Part shown: positions 24,992 through 36,700 of the stretch, one piece after another
Layout of the letters: the number at the start of each line of letters is the position of its first letter
Position numbering within the stretch: position 1 is the first letter of the stretch
NCBI RefSeq assembly: GCF_026914265.1
Contig: NC_069124.1
Coordinates: 56,573,589 to 56,637,588, forward strand
From: Mya arenaria
Lineage: Eukaryota > Mollusca > Bivalvia > Myida > Myidae
DNA: 64,000 bases
Direction: 5' to 3'
The notes under the pieces: generated by a model
What the model was told of the DNA's origin: nothing
The model's database searches: none
What the model saw: the letters and a program-made list of their open reading frames with translations, nothing else
Made by a program: the position numbers and the translations under genes

Positions 24992-25490
24992 GGAGGAGTA
25001 GCCGATAACTTCAAAAGAGATAATGTTCAGGTGTAGTCGATTAACTTTATAAGGACAATTCAATTGAGGAGAAGCCGATAACTTCAAAAGATATAATGTT
25101 CAGGTGTAGTCGATAAACTTTATAAGGAGAATTCAATTGAGGAGTAGCCGATAACTTCAAAAGATATAATGTTCATGTGTAGTCGATTAACTTTATAAGG
25201 ACAATTCAATTGAGGAGTAGCCGATAACTTCAAAAGATATAATGTTCAGGTGTAGTCGATTAACTTTATAAGGACAATTCAATTGAGGAGTAGCCGATAA
25301 CTTCAAAAGATATAATGTTCAGGTGTAGTCGATTAACTTTATAAGGACAATTTAATTGAGGAGTGGCCGATAACTTCAAAAGATATAATGTTCAGGTGTA
25401 GTCGATTAACTTTATAAGGACAATTCAATTGAGGAGTAGCCGATAACTTCAAAAAAGATAATGTTCAGGTGTAGTCGATTATTTTCATAA
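24992..25490. repeat. 73-bp satellite, about seven copies, a dimer related to the 37-mer
   Basis: The unit starts GGAGTAGCCGATAACTTCAA, continues AAGATATAATGTTCA, then GGTGTAGTCGATTAACTTTA and TAAGGACAATTCAATTGA. The two halves (about 35 and 38 bp) each resemble the neighbouring 37-mer (GGAGTAGNCGATAACT-). The array therefore looks like a higher-order dimer. Units start at 25068 and 25141, exactly 73 bp apart. Degenerate monomers continue to about 25660. Confidence 0.9.
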
Positions 25491-25682
25491 AACCAGTAAT
25501 ATATAGAAGTTGCCGATAAGGGGATATTGTTTAGGAGTATGCGAAAACTCTTTTAGAAAGGCGACGTTTTTAAATGGATGTGATAAGTTCTTTAAGAGTA
25601 AGTTGCAATCAGACACGGGTGATAATTTAAAGGAGTAGGTGGTAGCTTCACACAGGCGGTAACTGCTCTCAATCGACGATCC

Positions 25683-28600
25683 TTACGCGTAGGCTATTAT
25701 TTCACAAAGTTGTAGGTAGTCACCCGAAGACGTCAGCTGTCGCAGACGGAGGAACCGCCCATATCCGACATTGTCACATGTGACCCTTTGCGGCAGGTAC
25801 GGGTCGAAGGGAGGCCCGCTGTAGTAGGCACATAGTGTTCCTGTGTATCCTTCACATTCGGCCTCCGTTTGACAGACGTACAGCCAAATGTTTGCATTAC
25901 GTTCATCTGTAAAAAATAAAAGAAAGAGTTGGTTAAATAAAATGGTGGAAAGACCACACTACGATTTACACCAACAATGAAGTTTTTTTATATTACCTAT
26001 TAGGAAATATGTAAGCGTATGGATCTTTAAAATGAAGAGAAGTTTTGTTAATAATAAAAAGCTTCAAGAATACGAGAATATTAGATATTTTTTACTGAAA
26101 TTTAACATTTCAACACCTTTATCATTATACAATATTGGCTTCAGACATTCAACAAAGTGTACCCTGTGACTTATATATTCCAATAACCGTATCACCGCAA
26201 CAAGGAAATAAGGCTAGTGTAAAGTCTAAGATTTGCATGACATTTGATACACTTGAAGAACCGCCAATACGTTTTTAGATTGTGCTAGTAGACTTAGCAC
26301 AACTATGAATCGCTTACTGCAACAATCAGCTCGAAAGTAGATGTCGACGGCCGTGATAGGTACAGGCATTGCGAACTCCATCTGCCAAAAGTTGTCCTTA
26401 TCCAATGCTGAATGGAAACAACTGTTCAGGCCGTGGTGGCTTGTCGACAAATCACCGTCAATGGCTTTACGGGCCGCTGTCTTTTCCACTTCAATACTGG
26501 AGGCTGTTGCGTTAATACCACTCACATTGCGTCCTGAAAGAAATAGCAGTACATTGACATATTTGTGTAGTGTAAGTTCGTTTGCGTGTGGCAACTGTAC
26601 TTTTGTGTGTGATATTTGTACGTTTGTTTGTGATATTTGTACGTTTGATTTTGGTGTTTGTACGTTTGTTTGTAGCCATTGTTCGTTTGTGTGTGGTGAT
26701 TGTACGTTTGTGTGTGGTGATTGTACATTTGCGTGTGGCGACTGTACTTTAGTGTGTGGTATTTGTACGTTTGTTTGTGACAGTTGTAAGTTTGATTTTG
26801 GTGTTTGTACGTTTGTTTGTGGCCATTGTACGTTTGTGTGGTGATTGTGCGTTTGATTGTGGCCATTGTACGTTTGTGTGGTGATTGTGCGTTTGATTTT
26901 GGCGATTGTACGTTTGTTTGTGGCGATTGTGCGTTTGATTGTGGCGATTGTACGTTTGTTTGTGGCGATTGTACGTTTGTTTGTGGCGATTGTACGTTTG
27001 TTTGTGGCCATTGTACGTTTGTGCGGTGATTGTGCGTTTGATTGTGGCCATTGTACGTTTGTTTGTGGCGATTGTACGTTTGTTTGTGGCGATTGTACGT
27101 TTGTTTGTGGCGATTGTACGTTTGTTTGTGGTATTTGTTCGTTTGTTTGTGACAGTTGTAAGTTTGATTTTGGTGTTTGTACGTTTGTTTGTGGCCATTG
27201 TACGTTTGTGTGGTGATTTTGCGTTTGATTGTGGCGATTGTACGTTTGATTGTGGCCATTGTGCGTTTGATTGTGGCGATTGTACGTTTGTTTGTGGCGA
27301 TTGTACGTTTGTTTGTGGCGATTGTACGTTTGTTTGTGGTGATTGTGCGGTTGATTGTGGCCATTGTACGTTTGTTTGTAATACTTGTACGTTTGACTTT
27401 GGTGTGTGTACGTTTGTATGTGGCCATTGTACGTTTGTGTGTGGCCATTGTACGTTTGTGTGTGGTGATTTTACGTTTGTTTTTGGCGATTGTACGTTTG
27501 TGTGTGACCATGGTACGTTTGTCTGTGGCCATTGTATGTTTGTGTGTGGTGATTTTACGTTTGTTTGTGGCGATTGTACGTTTGTGTTAAGTGATTTTAC
27601 GTTTGTTTTTGGTGATTATACGTTTGTGTGTGGTGATTTTACGTTTGTGTGTGGCCATTGTACGTTTGTGTGTGTTTGTACGTTTGTGTGTGGTGATTTT
27701 ACGTTTGTGTGTGGCCATTGTACGTTTGTATGTGCTTGTGCGTTTGTGTCTGGTGATTTTACGTTTGTGTGTGGCCATTGTACGTTTGTGTGTGCTTGTA
27801 GATTTGTATGTGGTGATTTTACGTTTGTGTGTGGCCATTGTACGTTTGTGTGTGGTGATTTTACGTTTGTGTGTGGCCATTGTACGTTGATGTGTGGTGA
27901 TTTTACGTTTGTGTGTGGCCATTGCACGTTTGTGTTAAGTGATTTTACGTTTGTGTGTGGCCATTGTACGTTTGTGTGTGGCCATTGTACGTTTGTGTGT
28001 GCTTGTACGATTGTGTGTGGTGATTTTACGTTTGTGTGTGGCGATTGTACGTTTGTGTGTGGTGATTTTACGTTTGTGTGTGGCCATTGTACGTTTGTGT
28101 GTGCTTGTACGTTTGTGTTTGGCGATTGTACGTTTGTTTGTGGCCTTTGTACGTTTGTGTGTGCTTGTAGGTTTGTGTGTGGCGATTGTACGTTTGTTTG
28201 TGGCGATTGTACGTTTGTTTGTGCTTGTAGGTTTGTTTGTGGCGATTGTACGTTTGTTTGTGGCGATTGTACGTTTGTGTGTGGCGATTGTACGTTTGTG
28301 TGTGGCCATTGTACGTTTGTTTGTGGCCATTGTACGTTTGTGTGTGGTGATTTTACGTTTGTTTTTGGCGATTGTACGTTTGTGTGTGGCCATTGTACGT
28401 TTGTTTGTGGTGATTTTACGTTTGCGTGTGTTTAATTATGCCATCTGAATAACAAGCAAGTGCTCCAGAGCTTAGATTCATGCACCAATATAGGTTTGAT
28501 TATAGAGATCGAACATAATCTGACAATGGTGCTAGTATGCAACGTGGACTTTTTAAAGTTGAAACATGCAGGCGTTGTTTGCAGTAAAATATATGTCAAA

Positions 28601-29803
28601 TGTAGATATAAACGGGTGAAACATAAAATTGAGGGAGAAAAAAACAAGGTTGTCCAATTTACAGTCATATGAATGAAGACGGCTATAGTCGTAGGGCTTT
28701 TACAGTCTTCCTCGGGTCAGGTTCAGTGTTGCTTCCATCCACTCTTATAATTTAGTTATCAGTTTTATCATTATTATCAGACTAGAAAGTAACATCACTC
28801 TTAATTGAACACAATTTTAATTAAAGCCGCATTTTCGAAACTTTGTGCAAACCACTGTCACGAACAGTAACTGCTATTGGTATGTTGAGAAACCTAAATG
28901 TGATGGGGATAATTAACCAATTAGGTTTTTTTTAGGTGTATTTAAATACAATTTTAATATATAGAGGATATTTGTTTATTTCAGTGTCAGATCGTATTTT
29001 ATTTCACGCTTGTCATAGAAAAACCTATTTTCACGAGTGGCGATGTTGTTTTTAGTATTTTAATTTATTTTCTTAATTACCCCCTTTTGAAAAGGGCGCT
29101 ATTTTCGCCGCTTCTCGTGAGACGTCCCTCACGCAAAATTAAATCTGATGACGTAGCTGTCAATTTTCTATTTCCGGTTTGTTGAGAAAAAGTTCTCTGA
29201 TTTTCTTTTTTATAGTTTATTATTCGCTAGTTTTTAGAACAAAGATTTTATGAACAGTAATCAATGAAGTTTTATTAGAGCATGATCCAAAAAATAACGA
29301 AAACACTTTTATATTAAATGGGGCACGAATACATAACCAAAATACTACGCCGCCATTTATTGAATGAAAGTTTGAAAGGTCAATAATTGTATACTATTAA
29401 CCGTATGGGTTAGGCTATGAGTTCAGTCTATGTAGACTGTTACAATACCTTGTGCGCTTTCGGAGAAGTAGGTAGACCAGCCGACGTTCTGGACACACAT
29501 CGACAATTGTTCAATTTGGTTTGTGTCCAGTAGAAAACATGTCCGGAGGTTGTGATCATAGCTGGTGATTTGACATCCGGTGTAGGAGCTGCAACGGATT
29601 CCACATCCTGCCAGACTTATCTTGCTGTACGTCTTCAACAAGGGCACATCTGTGCATTGAAGGTTTTTCATTTGTCTGAATTTCATTTCTTTCACGTCTG
29701 TTAATAGCGCCTGCTGATATAACGATGTAATGATACACAGCATCAATAATGAAGCTGCGTCGGTGTACATTTGTGTTTTACCGTAAATGCCGTTAACTTG
29801 CAT
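25683..29803 (-). CDS. Secreted PAN/apple plus F-type lectin (fucolectin) protein, three exons, complete
   Basis: Exons on the minus strand are 29803 (or 29770)-29449, 26533-26318 and 25906-25683, with the stop TAA at 25685-25683. Both introns are phase 1 and have AG/GT borders; the total of 795 nt is exactly 265 codons with the stop. Exon 1 has a hydrophobic signal (ASLLMLCIITSLYQQALL), then a PAN/apple-like region (LQCTDVPLL, AGCGIRCSSYTGCQITSY, TCFLLDTNQ, GWSTYF). Exons 2 and 3 form an F5/8-like F-type lectin fold: NATASS, ARKAIDGD, NSCFHSALDKDNFWQMEF, DIYFRADCC; then NIWLYVC, TLCAYYSG, RVTCDN, GYGRFLRLRQL and YLQLCEIIAYA. F-type lectins bind fucose and act in innate immunity or gamete recognition; the role here is inference. 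The second Met (29770) places the signal peptide better. Intron 1 contains a 21-bp minisatellite. Confidence 0.88.
26570..28433. repeat. 21-bp minisatellite in intron 1 of the lectin gene
   Basis: The consensus is TGTACGTTTGTTTGTGGCGA plus T (21 bp), with variants TGTGTGTGG, GGCCATTG, GGTGATTTT and GTGCGTTTGATTG. There are about 90 copies, some units 18 or 15 bp long. Because 21 is a multiple of 3 and the unit has no stop in any frame, long frames stay open on both strands: CTFVCGD and VRLFVAI repeats on plus, ATNKRTI and related repeats on minus. One minus frame runs directly into lectin exon 2. These frames are most simply a by-product of the repeat. Confidence 0.93.
28434..29446. other. 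Remainder of lectin intron 1
   Basis: This unique-looking sequence lies between the minisatellite and exon 1. No further exon or bounded repeat is seen. Confidence 0.5.
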
Positions 29804-30459
29804 AGTTTTTACGTGTCTGCAGGAATATCACCTTATTCAAATGTCCTGGTTTCGAGAAAAATGCTTATAACAATGTCCGTCAAACCCCACTGAATGTTTC
29901 TAACAAAACCAACTCCAGTGAGAGCTATTTATCTGTACCTGTTTAAATGAAATGTCGTCTTCTAAGAAATGCCACTCCATGAAAACCAGTAAACTATTTT
30001 AATAAAAGCGCGTTTCAGAGCCCAATTTATAGTTTGAAAAAATCTTTATTTTTACCCGAAATACTGTTTACGTACCTTTTATGAAGGGGAATCACATTTT
30101 AAAAATACATATGAATTTGTTTGCGTAAAAAGCTTCTATGCCGTTGAAGCTGACCTAACGGAAGTCCATTAACGTATTCTATTTTCCGTTGGATATACAA
30201 ACGTTTCCCGTAGAACACTTTAAATAAACAGCAACTGTTTATTCTAACGTTGAGATTATACAGGTTAGCAAGTTTTGTCACATAGCTCTTTAACAGCGTA
30301 CCTTATTCGGAACTCTTATTTCCGGGGGCTGAGTATTAGTTTTGTCATCCGGTACCAAGAAGTGTTTGTTTTATTAAAACGAAAAATATAATTTTAGCAC
30401 CATTAAAATGTTTGCTTTTTGTAAATATAAAGTCAGTACCACTTGTCACTTCCTATCCC

Positions 30460-30600
30460 ATTAAGCAAGCAGCCGCTGCAAAGAAACAGACTCCGGTCCC
30501 TATAGCTGTCACGGTACGTGCACAGGATGCTCTAACGCCTCCTTCCGGTGATAAATAGCTGCGCCACTCGTGAATGACGTCATGCAATAACATGGCGGGT
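30460..30600 (+). promoter_or_regulatory. Promoter-like segment with a CRE-type palindrome
   Basis: This is a locally GC-richer stretch. It contains TGAATGACGTCATGCAATAA, a full TGACGTCA (CRE/ATF-type) palindrome, next to AACATGGCGGG, which resembles a start-codon context. An inverted CCAAT (ATTGG) follows just after. It lies about 0.7 kb upstream of the lectin gene start and could serve a plus-strand gene or both directions. The call rests on motif content only. Confidence 0.3.
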
Positions 30601-31309
30601 AATCATTGGAGCCATAACATTTTGTTACGTGTTGAAAATGCTCCAACGCGTCTTCCGTTATAGTGCCAATGAGTGGAATATGGATGTAAACAGTGAATAT
30701 GGTTTCTTATTTTTCATTTTTAGAGGTTTATACGAGTAAATTTAAAAAATGAAAATGTAGTTTCACATATGATTGGCTATGAGTTGTTCTTAATGTAAAA
30801 CTTCTGAATAAATTTAAAATCTGATCGTCTAGAACTTGCATAACTTGCTAGAGGTTAGTGTTGACAACGTAAAAATCTGGAATTTCGTGAGAATTGTTAT
30901 CGTATCTTAGTTTCATCTAATTTCTTAACATGTGTGTGGCTTTTTATTGACAAAAGGTTGCCTCGTTACAAATTTTAGAACTTTATTTGTTATACTTATT
31001 GCACTATGTTCGATTTTCTGAACGTTGTGGTGCCAATGAATAGGTTGTGGTGCTCATGAATTGTAATTTATTAGGAAACGAATTGTTTAAAAACGGTATC
31101 AATTTCATAACATGAAAATTAACAATTAACTGTATTAATATCATTTTCGATCTTTTAAAAGTATGACGAACTACGACACAGCTTCACGAACTTTAAGGCT
31201 CATTTGATGTCAAATAAATTGTCACTTGATTGCAAATGATCGTCGAAATTTCAAGTCTGTATTTTCAGGTATTATAAGGCAAAAATCTAACGATTGTGTT
31301 TATATATTT

Positions 31310-31502
31310 TCAGATAGATGTCTTTAAAGGGAAAAGGAGGCGGTGGGCTATACCTGTCGAGAAAAAATCACTCCGTGGCTCAAAATTTGCAAGAAAATGT
31401 ATTTTACAAAGTCAATCACCTGTTATAAAACAACCTCTGATGTATGCCGGTACATCAGTTGAATTATTTTTTTTTAATTATAACAGTAATGTAATGTTTT
31501 AG
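31310..31502 (+). CDS. Candidate terminal exon of an unrecognised plus-strand gene
   Basis: A good acceptor (TATATATTTTCAG) precedes an open frame starting IDVFKGKRRRWAIPVEKK and ending at a stop at 31500-31502. It is basic at the start, followed by KQPLMYAGTSVELFFF. I do not recognise a family and see no confirmed upstream exon. The promoter-like segment at 30460 is in the right orientation. Low confidence. Confidence 0.22.
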
Positions 31503-33770
31503 AGTTGTATTAATTCTATTGATCTAAGTTTAAATTGATTGCGAGTGAAGTGTATTATAGCAAACATAATTAAGATTCCCAAGAGTTAAGGCATAAAGTA
31601 TAACTGCTAAATAAAATTACTACGCGATCTACTTGAAGCGGGCTTAAACGTATTTCTTTTTGAGTATGTAAACCGTCCAAATACATCCGAGGTTGTTTTA
31701 GATAAAAATGGCCGAGGAGCTCCGATTCAATGTGTCCAAAGCTTTGTCATAACGTTATAAGACAAACGGGGTTTTTGTATCCTGATGGTTCGTTTTTTAA
31801 TAAGTTTATACAATTGTTTGTTAGTAAAGGTTGTTTTTTATTAAACACATTTTACAGTTTTATTTAAAAAAGATAACTTTGGCTGGTTCCTGTTGATTAC
31901 CTGACCCTCCACGGAACAACAACGAAACCTATTCCAAACTGACTCCACCAACACGACGTAAAAAATGGGGCTATGACATTTACGACCAAAACTCTGCGTT
32001 TACGTGATTTAAGAAAATGAAACGCCTCAAACTGTCCATTATGTTAGAGAAAAACAACTTCGGCTCTGTGTGCCTCGGACAGTCCTTTGTCTGACATAAT
32101 GGACTTTTAAAATATTTCTGTCACGTCATCATTTAACTATTTTTTACACTATACAGGTTTTTTGGACTGCGTAATGTACTTTATTTTACAGTCTGTCCAG
32201 CATTTTAAGACCTGCCCAATATTCCAAAAATGGACAGTATTCGTATAGATGATGTACAGTCAGTTTACACGATACTATAACCTATATCGAGTACAGACAT
32301 GACAGTGGATGGCGGTACAGACATGTTAACTCATGTTCTTGTTGAAATCAATATTAAACAAATGCGGCCGTTAAAACATAATCACAACTTGTTGTTATTT
32401 GAGCTTCATTTTTATTTAACGTGATTTTGTTTCCTTCGGTACATTAAAAAAGAACAGAAAAAGGACGCTACCGGCCACCATTATAGCTATTGATACCTGG
32501 CTTAAACGCAAATATGAGGTTTACCATAGCCCTCGTTTTTTGGTTACTTTGAAAAATAAACAATATTAATACATGAGCGTCCCTTGTCGTTTGAAACCAT
32601 AAATATAGCCTGTTATTAAAAAGGCATATTTCTAAAAACAATGGGCCTTTTGTCTTTCTGGTAGTGTTCAATAAGATGTCTGTCTTTCTGTCTGCCTGTC
32701 TGCCTGCCGTATGTCGAACGTAAATATGAATACTGCAATCTGCTCTTTTGTCAGCAGTTAAATTTCACTTGTTTCCAGACATTTAGCAAACATTAGCTCA
32801 TTCCGAAAATAAAAATAAAAAACAGTTTTGAGAACAATCAATCTGTGACAGCGCAGCTTTGATAACTAAGGTATAATGATATGCATACTTGTAAATCGGA
32901 ATCTAAATGAAATAGACTGGTAAAGAGGATAAAATGGTAAACATGGAATAACATGCTGAATACAGCATTATCGTGCAGTGGTGAGGAAAAGATTGAAAGC
33001 ATGCATGGTTTGTTATTTTTCCTTACCTGTAGATGCGGAACTAAATCGAAGAGAACAATTAATATAAAGTGTGATTGTTATAAATGATTCTACACCTTAA
33101 TCCGACAAAACAAAATCAATGATCGAAAATCGGTCAATAATCGATACATAAACAAAACTGAAAGCATGCACGAGAGGGAGCAGTTGCCAAACTGTGTCGC
33201 TGACTTATTTTTATGAGCTATGGAAAACGACATTTGTCAATTATAACTTAATAATATCATCTTTACATTGAATATATTTATTTGATCATTTAAATCACCC
33301 TAAAGAACTTCGGTGACAAACAATCCATTGGCAACTTTGGAGAAATCCAGCGTAGCGAAAGAGCCTATAGAGTTTTATTATTTATATTCATTGAACACAA
33401 CTACATGAATTTGATTTTTCAATAGTTACAAACTTAATGCTAAAAGGTGAGTTTTATATTACTATTACAGATTGAAACACATGAGATGTATTATTTCCTT
33501 ACGTACAACTGCATTTACTTATTTCATTGACCTCATGACCTTGACACACACACCTTAAGACTTATGACTGGCCACTATATTTGTGGTAGATACTAGTTTT
33601 TTCCTAACAAAAAACGAACAACATTTTGAGAAATACAAATACTGTATTTGAATAAGCATCTGGACGGTCAACTGAATTAAAAGAACGGGCACTGAATAAA
33701 TAACAATCTGATGGACCTTATAAACTCTATACGTATGGTTAAAACAAACATTCATAAGTTTACAACAAAC
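31503..33770. other. Non-coding sequence with one hairpin
   Basis: A hairpin is seen at about 32033-32105 (GTCCATTATGTTAG facing CTGACATAATGGAC), plausibly the end or core of a small DNA element. No coding or RNA gene is recognised elsewhere in the stretch. Confidence 0.4.
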
Positions 33771-33778
33771 AACAATCG

Positions 33779-36700
33779 TTACAGTCCCAAACTCATAGAC
33801 ACTGATAACCGTTCATGTATATCATCTTTGATATAATCATCCTTTGCACTTTCACTAACCCACCGACCATGTCTTTTAAAGAGTCTGTCTTTAATACCAT
33901 TGTTTGCAGCAACAGTAGCACCACCCGATCTTAAAGAATGAAGGCAGTATTTACTCACATCGTTTACATGCGGCTTTAAAGGTGTAAGACATTTCCTTAT
34001 TTGCACTTCTAGTTTTGTAACCGTCTTTCGTTAAAAATATATTGCAAAACAAATAATCGTTATCTGACAATTTGCTCCAAAATATTAACTTTCTAACATT
34101 CTCGACTGGACACAACTTTGTATTTGTTTAGGCAATCATTACCCAAGCACCATTACGATATCTATCAGTCTTGCTCCCCTCCATAAATATAGCCATTTAT
34201 GAACATTGAAATACAATATCACACACATGAATGCTTAATAACTCAGAACTTCTCAAAAAACCTGCGAAAGCTCCCAAAAAAAGCGCAAATAATACGCTGG
34301 CTTTTAATGTTTTCTTGTGTATAGAATCTGTCGTATATACCATTTAAAATATTAATATCTATCGGTTCTTTCTTCTTTTTAGGCTTAGATAATATGTGTT
34401 TTGCAGACTCCAAAATATTTACTACTAATTTAGAATTTGTAGGAGATTCTAAACCCATTATGTCATGAAACCATTTTATTGCGTAAAAAGCAGCAATCAC
34501 AGGACTAGGTGTGTTTGCGGTTTGAATTAAAGATGCTAAATAAATAGCAACTGCAAGACTCCTAGCAGGTAAAATGTCCCTACTCCCCAACCCGTTACAC
34601 AACGCACATTTATGAAAACGCACGAAAGCACCATGGTATTTTGTGTCCGTACTGTGTGCGCGTGACTGGCGTAGCAGGTCCGGGAGCAGGTTCACTCTAT
34701 CCGCCAGGACATCAGGTAGGCTATTAATATCTTCCTCATGAACCTGGAAAAATAAATGTATAAAACAAAAATCAAAATAAGCATTTGTCTTGTTTCTTTA
34801 AATGGAACATGCCTAGTTACAACGTAACATGAACAAAGACAATCGTCCTCTTCTTATAGCATTGTAATAATCTCACAAACAATCATCGGCATGCGCCTTA
34901 TTTTTATGCATTGTGGCAATTTCTTAATCATACAATCGACCAAGCAATAAAAAGCAATTCTACTAAGTCATCTATGCGATACCGCAATGACAAATGTTAT
35001 TGTTTCGGCGATACCGCCTCTCAGCAAAGCTGCAATATTACAAAACTCGTTTATTTACCCAACCAGGGTAATCACTGTTATACTACATATTTACAAAATC
35101 ACAGTTAATTCCCCTTCCTGAAATCATACTGTAGTGCCAGCATTCTAAATTTCAAATCAGTATTTCCGAACATCCCCTTTCCATTTTTGCATTTTACATA
35201 ATAATGCTTCTCGATCGGTAAATCAAACCAATCTACAACTTCATCGATAAATACACCGTTTTTACACAAAAATGTCCAATACAAAGACGATTTCCAACAC
35301 GGACACACTAAAATACCTCTCGCTTTATCGTTAGCCATTTTCATGATGACTCTGTGAATGACAGCAATTGGAGGCACAAACAATCCTATATGACCATTCC
35401 AGTTTTCTGCGAATGCATCTATACCTGAACAATTTGGATTCCAAAATCGGGAATAAAATATCGTTAACTTTGCATTATAATATGATGCAAACCAATCTAC
35501 CTGTAATTGACCAAATCTCTCAAAAATCATTTGCAAAACGACATCAGATATTCCCCAATCATCAAACTCTGATAACCTCGACAAATAATCAGCTTTTTCA
35601 TTTTCCGACCTTGGAACCCACTCCATTTCAAGTGAAATAGAGTTAACCATACAACACTGGAAAATACTATACGCAACATCTTGCAATTCCCTTTTCATAG
35701 AACCCTTGACAGCAATTGATCTGACACCTTGATTATCTGTATACCATTTAACCTTTTGGTGTCTTACGAAATGTACCAAAGACAACAGTACTCTGTACAC
35801 TGCGACTAACTCTCTCCACGTAGACGATTTTATGCTCTCTTCCTGTGACCAAACACCTTGAGAAACACCATTTACAGTATTTACTTCACACCCTCCGTAA
35901 CCAATGTCACTAGCATCTGAATATACCACCTTTGTACATGTTTTTGACTGCTCAAACATTTTGTTATTTACTAACACTAAATTTTGTTGCCAAAACAACA
36001 ACTGTTGTTGGCTTTCATCACTCAGAAAAATGTACGAATTCCAATGACTAGCATTCAAAATATCTGCACTCAAATACCTAGTCATAATTTGAGAAATATT
36101 ACCAATAACCACTGTCATTGAAATCAACTGTCCTACTGTACTGACAACTTTCCTCACAGAAACACGAACCTTTTTGTTTGCAGAAACAATAAGCTCTTTG
36201 ATAGCTGAATTTGCTTTGCTCAATCTACGTTTTGGTACAGAAATGGTACCTTCTAAAGTATCAAGATCACAGCCCAAAAATTCCATATTTTGAACTGGGG
36301 TCCAAATACATTTTTTGCGTTAGGAATAAAACCAGATTTCAATAAATCAGACTTAATATGACTACTCAATCTCAACGCACTTTCATATGTGCTCGAACAA
36401 CCTAGGCCATCATCTAGAAACATGGTAACAAGCAAACCTTCACCACGCCATTTCTTAATCAATGGGTGGCATAACTTGGTCCATAAATAACAAGCTGACG
36501 ATAATCCAAATGGCATTACTACGAATCTATAATATACAGGATTACCTCCCTTGTCATTCCATGAAAACCCTAAAAACTTTGTATGAGGCTCGTAAATCTG
36601 TACAAAATGATAAGCACTAGTAAGATCAAATTTTATCATAAAACATCCTTTCTGAATTAAAGCCAATGCAGTTTTAATATCTTCATATTTAACAGATTGC

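Noticed and set aside
21243-25490. Possible CRISPR array
   Set aside because: The repeats are directly head to tail with no unique spacers, and the context is an animal nuclear genome. It is a satellite.
26341-26844. 167-codon plus-strand frame
   Set aside because: It is antisense to lectin exon 2 and then runs into the minisatellite.
26939-28435. Plus-strand frame of about 500 codons with Cys-rich repeats
   Set aside because: It is the 21-bp minisatellite read in one frame; the other frames are open too. It lies in an intron of a gene on the other strand and has no signal peptide or unique sequence.
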